Source: an uncultured Flavobacteriaceae bacterium (lineage in GTDB: Bacteria; Bacteroidota; Bacteroidia; Flavobacteriales; Flavobacteriaceae). From it: DNA of 15,547 nt. Below the pieces are notes generated by a model that was given only the letters and a program-made list of their open reading frames with translations, was not told the origin of the DNA and did no database searches. Where the stretch lies: contig CAMZMA010000123.1 of NCBI GenBank assembly GCA_947311815.1, forward strand, positions 1 to 15,547, written 5' to 3'. Every line of letters begins with the position of its first letter. Position 1 is the first letter of the stretch. Positions 1 to 6,932 of this stretch are shown piece after piece. A program made the translations under genes and the position numbers.

Positions 1-64
1 AGGTTTGGTAGTTTTTAAGGAACGACTAATTATAAAATTAAATTTGCATTACTAGATGTTACAA

Positions 65-106
65 AAAAAACACCGTTAAAAGAGGATGTTTTTAACGGTG
101 TTTTTT
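65..106. terminator. Bidirectional intrinsic terminator downstream of the ompA-like gene
   Basis: A perfect 17-bp inverted repeat (arms 65-81 and 90-106, core CACCGTTAAAA / TTTTAACGGTG) encloses an 8-nt loop. One arm starts with an A run and the other ends with a T run, so it can terminate transcription in either direction. It lies 20 bp beyond the stop of the minus-strand OmpA gene and would end that transcript. It could also stop a plus-strand gene ending at or before the left window edge. Bases 1-64 hold no gene I can support. Confidence 0.88.
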
Positions 107-125
107 GTTAAAATATCTAAAATTA

Positions 126-1583
126 TTATTTTTCTTCTATCGGTTTTATTTCAACACGTCTATTTAATTGTCTGCCTCCAGGAGTGTCATTAGAGTATCT
201 AGGTCTTGATTCTCCGTATCCTATAGAGGTTAATCTCGAAGAATCAATACCGTTTCTGAGAAGATATGTTTTGACTTTTACTGCTCTTTTTTGGGATAGT
301 AAAAGATTATATCGGTCACTCATTTTGTTGTCGGTATGTCCTTCTATAACAAATTTAATAGTAGGTACTTTTTTCATTAATTTAATGATTTTATCTAAAG
401 TATAAAGAGATACTGGTTTAATTTTAGCTTTATTTGAATCAAAATAAATATTAGCAGCGAGTGTACCTATTTTTTGTTGAATATTTTGTTTTTCTATAGT
501 AGGAAGTTTTGGACATCCATGGTTTGATTGTGGGCCTTTTACAGTAGGACATAAATCTATTTCATCTAAAATACCATCTCCGTCTGTGTCTTTTGCAATA
601 GGGCATCCGTTATTAGTGATTAAACCAAATTTTAAAGGACATTTGTCTTTATAATCAGGAATACCATCTTTGTCAGAATCTATTGCTATTCCGTTACCAT
701 AAACTAATACCCCTTTAGGAGTGTTAGGTTCTTTATCTAGTTGATCCATTACGCCATCACCATCAGTATCAATAATTTGAAAATCTTGAATTTCTGTTTT
801 TGCATTTCCACCCCAAAGTGTAAATATTTTTTGTTTACCTAACTTAATAGAGATTCCTAAATGTGTTACGAAAAACATTTCCCAATTTTGTTTGTTAGAA
901 ATGGTAGCATCTAAATGATCTTCATTATTAAGGTACGCTGAAGGTCTTAACTCGAGGTCTACTTTGTTGCTAATTCTTCTTTTTAAACCCAATTGAGCTG
1001 TAAAAAAAATAGAACTAGCATAATCTCCTCTTCTGGAGTTTTGAGCAAAATCTACATGTAGCTTATCCACTCCGTTGGGGAGAGTTTCGTATAAAGCAGA
1101 AGTGTATTGATGATACCCTGCTCCAAAATAACCTACAAGATTCCATTTGTTTTTGTTTTTAAAATATAAGTTTGTAAAACTTAAAACCATGTTTATTTCA
1201 CCACCATAAGACTTTCCTTTAAACCATAAGTTCTCGTTGTTTGCACCAGATGCATATAGTACATCATAAACAGATGAAAACAATTGAGAAGCTCCAGCCA
1301 TTTTGTTGTAATTAAGTTTAAATTCTAGCCCTAAAACAGGATTAAACATTTTGGTGACTGATAAAAAACCTCCAAAATTTAGATAACTACCTTTTTTTGA
1401 AGTTCCTATAGAGCGTAGGTCTCCGTGCATAATAAAATTAGTAAAACCACCTTCAATAGCCCAAGTATTGCTATTTTGTAATTCTATTTTATTAGTGTAG
1501 TTTATATTGTCAGTTTTAAACTGGCTAAAGATATTAGTAGGGAAAATAAAAATAAATAATAAAAAAAAGAGAATTCTCCTCAT
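126..1583 (-). CDS. OmpA-family outer-membrane protein with TSP3-type calcium repeats
   Basis: This 485-residue envelope protein should link the outer membrane to peptidoglycan. Residues 1-20 are a hydrophobic signal peptide ending at FSQ. Residues about 40-255 look like a small beta-barrel (alternating aromatic and polar strands). Residues about 272-358 carry three thrombospondin type-3 Asp-rich repeats (DTDGDGVMD, DSDKDGIPD, DTDGDGILD) with spaced Cys-Pro pairs. Residues about 376-483 are an OmpA C-terminal domain with the GHTDN motif at 415-419. Asp418 and Arg433 have the spacing of the diaminopimelate-binding Asp/Arg pair of characterised OmpA domains. This barrel-TSP3-OmpA order is common in Bacteroidota. 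It lies 72 bp downstream of folK with its own candidate promoter and is followed by a strong terminator. Paralogues are usually numerous, so no gene symbol is assigned. Confidence 0.93.
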   Translation of the reverse strand: MRRILFFLLFIFIFPTNIFSQFKTDNINYTNKIELQNSNTWAIEGGFTNFIMHGDLRSIGTSKKGSYLNFGGFLSVTKMFNPVLGLEFKLNYNKMAGASQLFSSVYDVLYASGANNENLWFKGKSYGGEINMVLSFTNLYFKNKNKWNLVGYFGAGYHQYTSALYETLPNGVDKLHVDFAQNSRRGDYASSIFFTAQLGLKRRISNKVDLELRPSAYLNNEDHLDATISNKQNWEMFFVTHLGISIKLGKQKIFTLWGGNAKTEIQDFQIIDTDGDGVMDQLDKEPNTPKGVLVYGNGIAIDSDKDGIPDYKDKCPLKFGLITNNGCPIAKDTDGDGILDEIDLCPTVKGPQSNHGCPKLPTIEKQNIQQKIGTLAANIYFDSNKAKIKPVSLYTLDKIIKLMKKVPTIKFVIEGHTDNKMSDRYNLLLSQKRAVKVKTYLLRNGIDSSRLTSIGYGESRPRYSNDTPGGRQLNRRVEIKPIEEK

Positions 1584-1637
1584 GTTTTAAATAATTAAAG
1601 ATTAATTAAGCATGGGGGACAGCGTAATTTTAATGTG

Positions 1638-1645
1638 CAAATATA
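1638..1645 (-). promoter_or_regulatory. Candidate -7 promoter box for the ompA-like gene
   Basis: Read on the minus strand this is TATATTTG, a full match to the Bacteroidota -7 consensus TAnnTTTG. It sits 55 bp upstream of the ompA start codon and 11 bp past the folK stop codon. No convincing -33 TTTG was found at normal spacing. No terminator separates folK from ompA, so read-through from folK is also possible. Confidence 0.5.
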
Positions 1646-1655
1646 AGAAAAAAAA

Positions 1656-2780
1656 TTAATTTATATTTATTTTTTTTAAAATAAAATTATAATCTGATTT
1701 TTTATTTACAAAATCGAGCTCAGAAACGTCAATGATAAGAATGTTTAAATTTTGCTGAGTTTTAATGAAATTATTGTATCCGTCATGAATTTTTTGTAAA
1801 TATTGAGGTTGTATATCTTGTTCATATTTTCTTCCTCTTTTCTTAATGTTTTGTAATAATCTATCATTTTTTTGATATAAATACACATATAAATCTGGTT
1901 TAGAGATTTCTTTATACATCAAATCGAACATTTTTCTGTACAAAAGATACTCGTCTTTGTGTAAAGTTACCTGTGCAAATATTAATGATTTAAACATATA
2001 ATAATCAGAAATGATAAGATTTTTAAACAAGTCGAATTGTGCTAAATCATCTGATAATTGTTGATAACGGTCTGCTAAGAAACTCATTTCTAGTGGAAAA
2101 GCGTAGCGTTCTTTGTCTTTGTAAAATTTTGGTAAAAACGGATTGTCTGCAAATCGTTCTAAAACAATGCGTGCATTAAATTCATCCGACATCATTTTTG
2201 CTAATGATGTTTTTCCTGCGCCAATATTACCTTCAATAGCAATATAGTTGTATTTTTCTGATAATGGAATTGGTCGCATTAAATTAATATCAATCAAGCT
2301 GATTTCAGAATCATCATTACAATTTTTTAAACAATTATGTATTAGTTGATTGTTTATTGGATGAATGGTGTTTTTTGCGATTTCAGCTAAAGGTACAAGA
2401 ACAAATTTACGGGCCAACATTTTTGGATGTGGAACAATTAATTTTTTTGAAAAGATAATTTCATCATCAAATAATAAAATATCAATATCTATAATTCTGT
2501 CCGAATAGGTTTTGTCTTTGTTTCTTGTTCTACCAAGTTCATTTTCGATAGAAAGTAATTGATTTAAAAGTGTTTCTGGGTTTAAATAAGTAGCTATTTT
2601 AATACAAGTGTTGTAAAAATCATTGCTTTTAAACCCCCAAGAAGCTGTTTTGTAAACAGAAGCAATTTTTTGAATGTCGCCAACTTTTTCAGCAATAACA
2701 TCGATTGCTTTTTGTAAGTTTTCTAACTTATTTCCTTGATTTGTGCCGAGTGATAAATATGTGATGTGTTGTATTTTCAT
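1656..2780 (-). CDS. folK: Bifunctional HPPK (FolK) - deoxynucleoside kinase fusion
   Basis: Two enzymes lie in one 374-residue chain. Residues 1 to about 160 are 6-hydroxymethyl-7,8-dihydropterin pyrophosphokinase of folate synthesis. They show SLGTNQGNK at 10-18, DFYN at 54-57, LGRTR at 82-86 and the catalytic RIIDIDILL stretch at 95-103, whose aspartates bind magnesium. Residues about 175-374 are a dCK/dGK-type deoxynucleoside kinase of nucleotide salvage, with P-loop GNIGAGKTS at 184-192, a DRY in the DRS position at 237-239 and an Arg-rich lid KKRGRK at 313-318. No degraded linker or frameshift lies between them, so the fusion is real. The same architecture is, to my knowledge, widespread in Flavobacteriia. 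It lies downstream of pnp on the same strand but is separated from it by a strong terminator, so it probably has its own promoter, which I could not identify. Confidence 0.94.
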   Translation of the reverse strand: MKIQHITYLSLGTNQGNKLENLQKAIDVIAEKVGDIQKIASVYKTASWGFKSNDFYNTCIKIATYLNPETLLNQLLSIENELGRTRNKDKTYSDRIIDIDILLFDDEIIFSKKLIVPHPKMLARKFVLVPLAEIAKNTIHPINNQLIHNCLKNCNDDSEISLIDINLMRPIPLSEKYNYIAIEGNIGAGKTSLAKMMSDEFNARIVLERFADNPFLPKFYKDKERYAFPLEMSFLADRYQQLSDDLAQFDLFKNLIISDYYMFKSLIFAQVTLHKDEYLLYRKMFDLMYKEISKPDLYVYLYQKNDRLLQNIKKRGRKYEQDIQPQYLQKIHDGYNNFIKTQQNLNILIIDVSELDFVNKKSDYNFILKKININ

Positions 2781-2830
2781 AAACCGATTACAAAGAAAAT
2801 AAATCTACCGTAGAAAAGAGGTGTAGAAAC

Positions 2831-2864
2831 AAAAAAATCGCCAAAATATTTTGGCGATTTTTTT
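2831..2864. terminator. Intrinsic terminator after pnp (34-bp perfect palindrome)
   Basis: The 34 bases form a perfect palindrome, AAAAAAATCGCCAAAAT and its complement, giving a hairpin with a GC core (TCGCC/GGCGA) flanked by A and T runs. It starts 20 bp beyond the pnp stop codon in the direction of transcription. The symmetry makes it functional on either strand, but only the minus-strand pnp transcript ends here. Confidence 0.9.
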
Positions 2865-2883
2865 ATTGAGTTAAAAAAGTGAT

Positions 2884-5112
2884 TTAAGAATCTCTTCTAC
2901 TGTCTCTTCTTCTATCGTCTCTACGATTATCTCTTCCGCGATTGTCTCTACCACGGTTGTTGTCTCTTTTAGGTCTTTCTACATAACCTTCTGGTTTTGG
3001 TAGTAAGGCTTTTCTAGAAACTTTGGCTTTTTTAGTTCTTGGGTCAAATCCTAAGTATTTTATATCAAAAACATCGCCCATGTTTACTACATCGGTTACA
3101 GCATTTGTGCGTTCCCAAGCTAGTTCAGAAATATGTAATAACACTTCGTTTCCAGGTGCTTCTACATACTCTACAACAGGTCCGAAATCTAAAATTTTAA
3201 TTACTTTTACTTCGTAAACGCTATCAACTTCTGGTTTAAATAACATCGACTCAATACGAGCAATTACTTCTTCAATTCCTTTAGGATCTGTTCCTAGAAT
3301 TTCTACAATTCCTTCTTCGGTTATAGGATCCTCGTTTATTACGATGGTTGTGCCTGTTTCTTTTTGTAATTCTTGAATATGTTTACCTCCTGGGCCAATA
3401 AATGCTCCAATCATATCATTAGGAATTACTCTTGTCACCATTTTAGGTGCGTGCTCTTTTACATCGGTGGCAGGAGCAGCAATAGTGTCGGTTAGTTTTT
3501 TTAAGATGTGTAAACGACCATCACGAGCTTGTGCTAATGCAGATTCTAATACATCATAAGACAATCCTTTTACCTTAATATCCATTTGACAAGCGGTAAT
3601 CCCTTTTTCAGTTCCTGTTACTTTAAAATCCATATCTCCTAAGTGATCTTCATCACCTAAAATATCAGATAATACAGCAAATTTACCAGTTGATTCATCA
3701 GAAATTAATCCCATTGCAATACCAGAAACGGGTCTTGTTAATTGAATACCTGCATCCATTAAAGCCATAGTACCAGAACAAACGGTTGCCATTGATGATG
3801 ATCCGTTAGATTCTAACACTTCAGAAACAACTCTTACTGTATAAGGACAATCTGCAGGAATCATTCCTTTTAATGCACGTTGTGCTAAATTACCATGTCC
3901 TATTTCTCTACGAGAAGTTCCTCGTAAAGGTCTTGCTTCACCAGTACAAAAAGGAGGGAAGTTGTAATGTAAATAAAAAGTTTCTTCGCCTTGGTAAGAA
4001 GGTGTGTCTATAGAGCTTGCTTCTCTTGATGTTCCTAAGGTTACGGTTGCTAATGCTTGTGTTTCTCCACGAGTAAAGATTGATGATCCGTGGGTTGATG
4101 GTAAATAATCTACCTCACACCAAATAGGTCTTATTTCTGTAGTTTTACGTCCGTCTAAACGCAAACCTTCATTTAAGGTTAAGTCTCTAATCGCAGCTTT
4201 TTGAGCTTTGTTGTAGTATTTGCTGATTAAATCTCCGTATTCTTCTATTTCTTCTTCAGAAAAAGAAGCTTTTAGTTCTTCTTTAATTTCAGCGAATGCT
4301 TCGGTTCTTTCTGCTTTTGATGTTCCTTTTTTAGCAATGTCATATATTTTTTGATACACAGCAGTTTTTACTCTTTCTGCAAATGCGTCATCTTCTCTTT
4401 CGGTTTCGTACTCACGTACTTCTTTTTTACCAAAAGCTTCTGCTAAACGTACTTGAGCAGCACATTGTATTTTAATAGCTTCGTGTGCAAATTTAATGGC
4501 ATCTGCCATGTCTTCTTCGCTACATTCATCCATTTCTCCTTCTACCATCATTACAGAATCTGCCGATGCACCTATCATCATATCCATATCTGCAGTTTCT
4601 AATTGTGCTCTACTAGGATTGATTACAAACTCTCCGTTAATTCTAGCAACTCTTACTTCTGATATGGCAGTTTCAAAAGGAAAATCACTCAATTGAATGG
4701 CTGCTGATGCTGCTAAACCTGCTAATGCATCTGGCATTACATCTTCATCATTAGACATTAACTGAATCATTACTTGTGTTTCTGAATGGTAATCTTTTGG
4801 AAACAATGGGCGTAAAACTCTATCTACTAAACGCATTGTTAAAATTTCATCATTACTTGGTCTTGCTTCTCTTTTAAAGAAACCACCAGGGTAACGACCT
4901 GCTGCTGCAAATTTTTCTCTATAATCTACAGTTAGTGGTAAAAAGTCTACCGTACCTGTTTTGTAGCTAGAAACTACTGTACATAACAACATTGCTTTTC
5001 CCATTTGAACAACTACAGATCCGTGAGCTTGTTTTGCTAACTTACCTGTTTCTAAAGTGATAATTCTACCATCACCGAGGTCTATTTCTTCTCTAAATAC
5101 TTTTGGTATCAT
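2884..5112 (-). CDS. pnp: Polyribonucleotide nucleotidyltransferase (PNPase)
   Basis: A full-length 742-residue PNPase, the phosphorolytic 3'-5' exoribonuclease of the RNA decay machinery. The first RNase PH domain occupies about residues 5-145 and contains GGFFKREARP at 76-85. An all-helical linker spans about 200-310. The second, catalytic RNase PH domain spans about 315-545 with GDEDHLGDMDFK at 486-497; Asp487 and Asp493 correspond to the catalytic aspartates of E. coli PNPase. A KH domain follows (about 558-620, GPGG loop 573-576), then an S1 domain (about 630-702). The last 24 residues are a basic Arg/Asp/Asn-rich tail (RGRDNRGRDNRRDD and onward), which is not part of the catalytic core. 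The gene follows rpsO, the order seen in many bacteria, after a 256-bp structured leader. The ATG at 5112 gives the expected N-terminus. Confidence 0.98.
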   Translation of the reverse strand: MIPKVFREEIDLGDGRIITLETGKLAKQAHGSVVVQMGKAMLLCTVVSSYKTGTVDFLPLTVDYREKFAAAGRYPGGFFKREARPSNDEILTMRLVDRVLRPLFPKDYHSETQVMIQLMSNDEDVMPDALAGLAASAAIQLSDFPFETAISEVRVARINGEFVINPSRAQLETADMDMMIGASADSVMMVEGEMDECSEEDMADAIKFAHEAIKIQCAAQVRLAEAFGKKEVREYETEREDDAFAERVKTAVYQKIYDIAKKGTSKAERTEAFAEIKEELKASFSEEEIEEYGDLISKYYNKAQKAAIRDLTLNEGLRLDGRKTTEIRPIWCEVDYLPSTHGSSIFTRGETQALATVTLGTSREASSIDTPSYQGEETFYLHYNFPPFCTGEARPLRGTSRREIGHGNLAQRALKGMIPADCPYTVRVVSEVLESNGSSSMATVCSGTMALMDAGIQLTRPVSGIAMGLISDESTGKFAVLSDILGDEDHLGDMDFKVTGTEKGITACQMDIKVKGLSYDVLESALAQARDGRLHILKKLTDTIAAPATDVKEHAPKMVTRVIPNDMIGAFIGPGGKHIQELQKETGTTIVINEDPITEEGIVEILGTDPKGIEEVIARIESMLFKPEVDSVYEVKVIKILDFGPVVEYVEAPGNEVLLHISELAWERTNAVTDVVNMGDVFDIKYLGFDPRTKKAKVSRKALLPKPEGYVERPKRDNNRGRDNRGRDNRRDDRRRDSRRDS

Positions 5113-5173
5113 AAATTTTGAATTCTAATTTTTTAACTTATTTTTTTTGTGTGTTGTTTTGGTGTTTCCAATG

Positions 5174-5210
5174 GAAAAATCAAAATTGTTGTTAGTAATT
5201 TTGATGTTTT
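5174..5210 (-). promoter_or_regulatory. Long hairpin in the pnp 5' leader
   Basis: Arms ATCAAAATT (5179-5187) and AATTTTGAT (5197-5205) are perfectly complementary around a 9-nt loop. After one mismatch the A run at 5174-5177 can pair with the T run at 5207-5210, extending the stem to about 13 pairs. The hairpin lies about 60-100 nt upstream of the pnp start codon. Known biology: E. coli pnp is autoregulated through a leader stem cleaved by RNase III and then acted on by PNPase. A similar role here is inference only. Confidence 0.45.
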
Positions 5211-5267
5211 TTACTTTGACTTTAATTAAGTAAAAGTTGTTATTTTTTAATTTTTGAAAACTTCAAC

Positions 5268-5283
5268 CCTGTCTGCCGACAGG
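5268..5283. repeat. Short GC-rich palindromic element in the rpsO-pnp spacer
   Basis: CCTGTC, a 4-nt loop TGCC, then GACAGG form a perfect 6-bp stem that is much more GC-rich than its surroundings. From memory, closely similar CTGTCTGCCGACAG-type palindromes recur between genes in flavobacterial genomes, which would make it a dispersed repeat. Only one copy is visible here. A second small hairpin follows at 5305-5322 (AAGACT, 6-nt loop, AGTCTT). Confidence 0.4.
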
Positions 5284-5304
5284 CAAGATACATTCAGTTT
5301 CCAA

Positions 5305-5322
5305 AAGACTACGTTCAGTCTT
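5305..5322 (-). promoter_or_regulatory. Small inverted repeat between rpsO terminator and pnp
   Basis: AAGACT (5305-5310) and AGTCTT (5317-5322) form a perfect 6-bp stem with a 6-nt loop. It sits directly downstream of the rpsO terminator in the direction of transcription. It could belong to the pnp leader or be a processing site in read-through transcripts. No promoter box matching TAnnTTTG was found for pnp in this spacer. Confidence 0.25.
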
Positions 5323-5330
5323 CAAATAAA

Positions 5331-5359
5331 AAAAGAGGCAGCAAATTGCTGCCTCTTTT
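5331..5359 (-). terminator. Intrinsic terminator after rpsO
   Basis: A perfect 14-bp inverted repeat (5331-5344 and 5346-5359, core GAGGCAGCAA / TTGCTGCCTC) is flanked by an A run that reads as a T tract on the minus strand. It begins 9 bp beyond the rpsO stop codon. It should separate most rpsO transcripts from pnp, leaving partial read-through as one way to express pnp. Confidence 0.88.
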
Positions 5360-5368
5360 ATATAGGTA

Positions 5369-5638
5369 TTATTTTCTAATTCCTAATTCTTTAATAATTG
5401 CACGATATCTATTGATTTCGGTTTTCTTTAGGTAATCTAATAAACTTCTACGTTTACCTACCATTTTTACTAATGAACGCTCTGTGTTATAATCTTTACG
5501 ATTCTTTTTTAAGTGCTCAGTTAAATGGTTGATTCTAAATGTGAACAATGCAATTTGTCCTTCTGAAGTACCAGTATCAGATTTTCCTTTACCGTGTTTT
5601 TCAAAAATTTCTTGTTTAACTTCTTTTGTTAAATACAT
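5369..5638 (-). CDS. rpsO: 30S ribosomal protein S15
   Basis: The product is 89 residues, the standard length for S15, a primary 16S rRNA binding protein of the small-subunit platform. Recognisable family segments are the glycine-rich DTGTSEGQIALFTFRI stretch at about 21-36, the HLTEHLKKNRKDYNTERSL region at 38-56 and the LVKMVGKRRSLLDYLKK core at 56-72, which contact rRNA helices. A candidate promoter lies about 53 bp upstream, a perfect terminator follows directly, and pnp is next on the same strand. S15 represses its own translation through 5' leader structures in several phyla; the leader here has only a small stem (TCAATG 5669-5674 with CATTGA 5680-5685), so self-regulation is open. Confidence 0.98.
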   Translation of the reverse strand: MYLTKEVKQEIFEKHGKGKSDTGTSEGQIALFTFRINHLTEHLKKNRKDYNTERSLVKMVGKRRSLLDYLKKTEINRYRAIIKELGIRK

Positions 5639-5690
5639 TCCAATATTATTTAAATGATTATTATGTACTCAATGTTTTTCATTGAAGCGG

Positions 5691-5698
5691 CAAATATA
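5691..5698 (-). promoter_or_regulatory. Candidate -7 promoter box for rpsO
   Basis: On the minus strand this reads TATATTTG, an exact match to TAnnTTTG, placed 53 bp upstream of the rpsO start. No clear -33 TTTG is present at normal spacing. A leader of about 45 nt would include the small inverted repeat at 5669-5685. The rest of the 241-bp spacer (5699-5879) is AT-rich; it holds a weak inverted repeat TAATTTA/TAAATTA at 5797-5812 and no gene or clear accD terminator. Confidence 0.5.
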
Positions 5699-5879
5699 CA
5701 ATAATATTTATTTATGATAAAGGTCGTTTTTGTTTATTATTTGTAAAGCATTTGTTATTTCTTGTAATTTTTTCCGACTTTAAAAAAATATATAGCTAAT
5801 TTATGTAAATTACACGTTGTTTGATGTAATTGTCACTTATTGAGATGTGTAGGTGTGTTTTGTAAAATAACAGTATTTT

Positions 5880-6737
5880 TTAGTTTCTAACAGGAATATT
5901 CTGTATTAAGTCGATATATAAATTCACTTGTTTTTTTAAGTCTTTACGTTCGTAAATGGCATCTAAAAAACCGTGTTCTAATACAAATTCAGATTTTTGA
6001 AAACCTTCTGGCAATTCTTTTCCTGTGGTATCTTTCACTATTCTTGGTCCTGCAAAGGCAATTAATGCGTTTGGTTCTGCAATATTAATGTCGCCTAACA
6101 TAGCAAAAGACGCTGTTGTACCTCCTGTTGTTGGGTCGGTACATAAAGAAATGTACGGAATTTTAGCTTCTGCTAACTGTGCTAATTTTGCCGATGTTTT
6201 TACCAGTTGCATTAAAGACAAAGATGCTTCCATCATTCTTGCGCCACCAGATTTAGAAATCATTAAAAAAGGTATTTTTTTTGTAATAGCATAATCAATT
6301 GCACGTGCTATTTTTTCTCCTACTACGCTTCCCATTGATCCGCCAATAAAAGAAAAATCCATGGCAGCAATTACAATGTCTTTTCCTAAAGATTTTCCTA
6401 CTGCAGTACGAACAGCATCTTTTAATTTGGTTTTTTCTTGAGCCGCTTTTACTCTGTCGGTATATTTTTTAGTGTCTTCAAATTTTAAAGGGTCTTTAGA
6501 AGTTAATTTTTCGTCTAATTCTTTAAATTTAGTATCGTCAAAAAATAATTCAAAGTATTCTTTACTACCAATTCTTACGTGGTAACCATCTTCTGGACTT
6601 ACATATAGGTTTTTCTTTAATTCTTTAGTGTCAATAATTTTACCACTAGGGGTTTTGTACCACAGTCCTTTAGGGGTATCTTTTTTGTCTTCGGTAGAAG
6701 TTTGTATTCCTTTGTTTTTACGGTTAAACCAAGCCAT
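5880..6737 (-). CDS. accD: Acetyl-CoA carboxylase carboxyltransferase subunit beta, lacking zinc-ribbon cysteines
   Basis: AccD pairs with AccA to transfer CO2 from carboxybiotin to acetyl-CoA, the first committed step of fatty-acid synthesis. The 285-residue length is normal. The crotonase-like core spans about residues 105-275, with SGGARMMEASLSLMQL at 163-178 and DPTTGGTTASFAMLGD at 201-216, the oxyanion and acyl-CoA binding segments. The N-terminal region that aligns with the E. coli four-Cys zinc ribbon (about 25-55: GLWYKTPSGK, then NLYVSPEDGYHVR) has the ribbon spacing but none of its four cysteines. The only Cys in the chain is Cys199. From memory this is typical of Flavobacteriia rather than a defect. 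The gene stands alone between the fbaA terminator and rpsO; accA is not in this window. Its leader has repeated and inverted sequences (6739-6845). Confidence 0.96.
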   Translation of the reverse strand: MAWFNRKNKGIQTSTEDKKDTPKGLWYKTPSGKIIDTKELKKNLYVSPEDGYHVRIGSKEYFELFFDDTKFKELDEKLTSKDPLKFEDTKKYTDRVKAAQEKTKLKDAVRTAVGKSLGKDIVIAAMDFSFIGGSMGSVVGEKIARAIDYAITKKIPFLMISKSGGARMMEASLSLMQLVKTSAKLAQLAEAKIPYISLCTDPTTGGTTASFAMLGDINIAEPNALIAFAGPRIVKDTTGKELPEGFQKSEFVLEHGFLDAIYERKDLKKQVNLYIDLIQNIPVRN

Positions 6738-6738
6738 A

Positions 6739-6845
6739 TTGTTTGTTTTAAAAAAAGTAAATGTACTGTTTTTACTTAAAACCTGAGTTTTTTTTCAATT
6801 CTTATATCGAACTTAGGTTTAAAGTATTGTTGTTTGTTTTAAAAA
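6739..6845 (-). repeat. accD leader: 16-bp direct repeat flanking two inverted repeats
   Basis: The sequence TTGTTTGTTTTAAAAA occurs exactly at 6739-6754, adjoining the accD start codon, and again at 6830-6845, beside the fbaA terminator. Between the copies are two inverted repeats: AAGTAAA (6755-6761) with TTTACTT (6771-6777), and AAACCTGAGTT (6779-6789) with AACTTAGGTTT (6810-6820, one mismatch). The accD transcript would carry both stems just before its start codon. The role is unknown. A near-match promoter box TACATTTA lies at 6758-6765 on the minus strand. Confidence 0.45.
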
Positions 6846-6848
6846 GAA

Positions 6849-6891
6849 AAATTTGCTCCTAAAAAAAGATTATTTTTCTGGGAGCAAATTT
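6849..6891 (-). terminator. Intrinsic terminator after fbaA
   Basis: Arms AAATTTGCTCC (6849-6859) and GGAGCAAATTT (6881-6891) form a perfect 11-bp stem. The inner A and T runs can pair to lengthen it. On the minus strand it is followed by a T-rich tail, the complement of 6841-6848. It starts 41 bp past the aldolase stop codon and isolates accD from fbaA. Confidence 0.85.
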
Positions 6892-6932
6892 ATTAAATTT
6901 TAGTTCACTAAAAACAAATAATTGTAATTCGT

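Noticed and set aside
1..64. Possible 3' end of a plus-strand gene at the left edge (frames ending at 18 or 55).
   Set aside because: Too little coding sequence is present to tell a gene end from chance; only the bidirectional terminator at 65-106 hints that one may exist.
5639..5879. A tRNA or small RNA gene in the rpsO-accD spacer.
   Set aside because: No cloverleaf, T-loop signature or strong terminator could be found; the spacer is AT-rich with only short weak inverted repeats.
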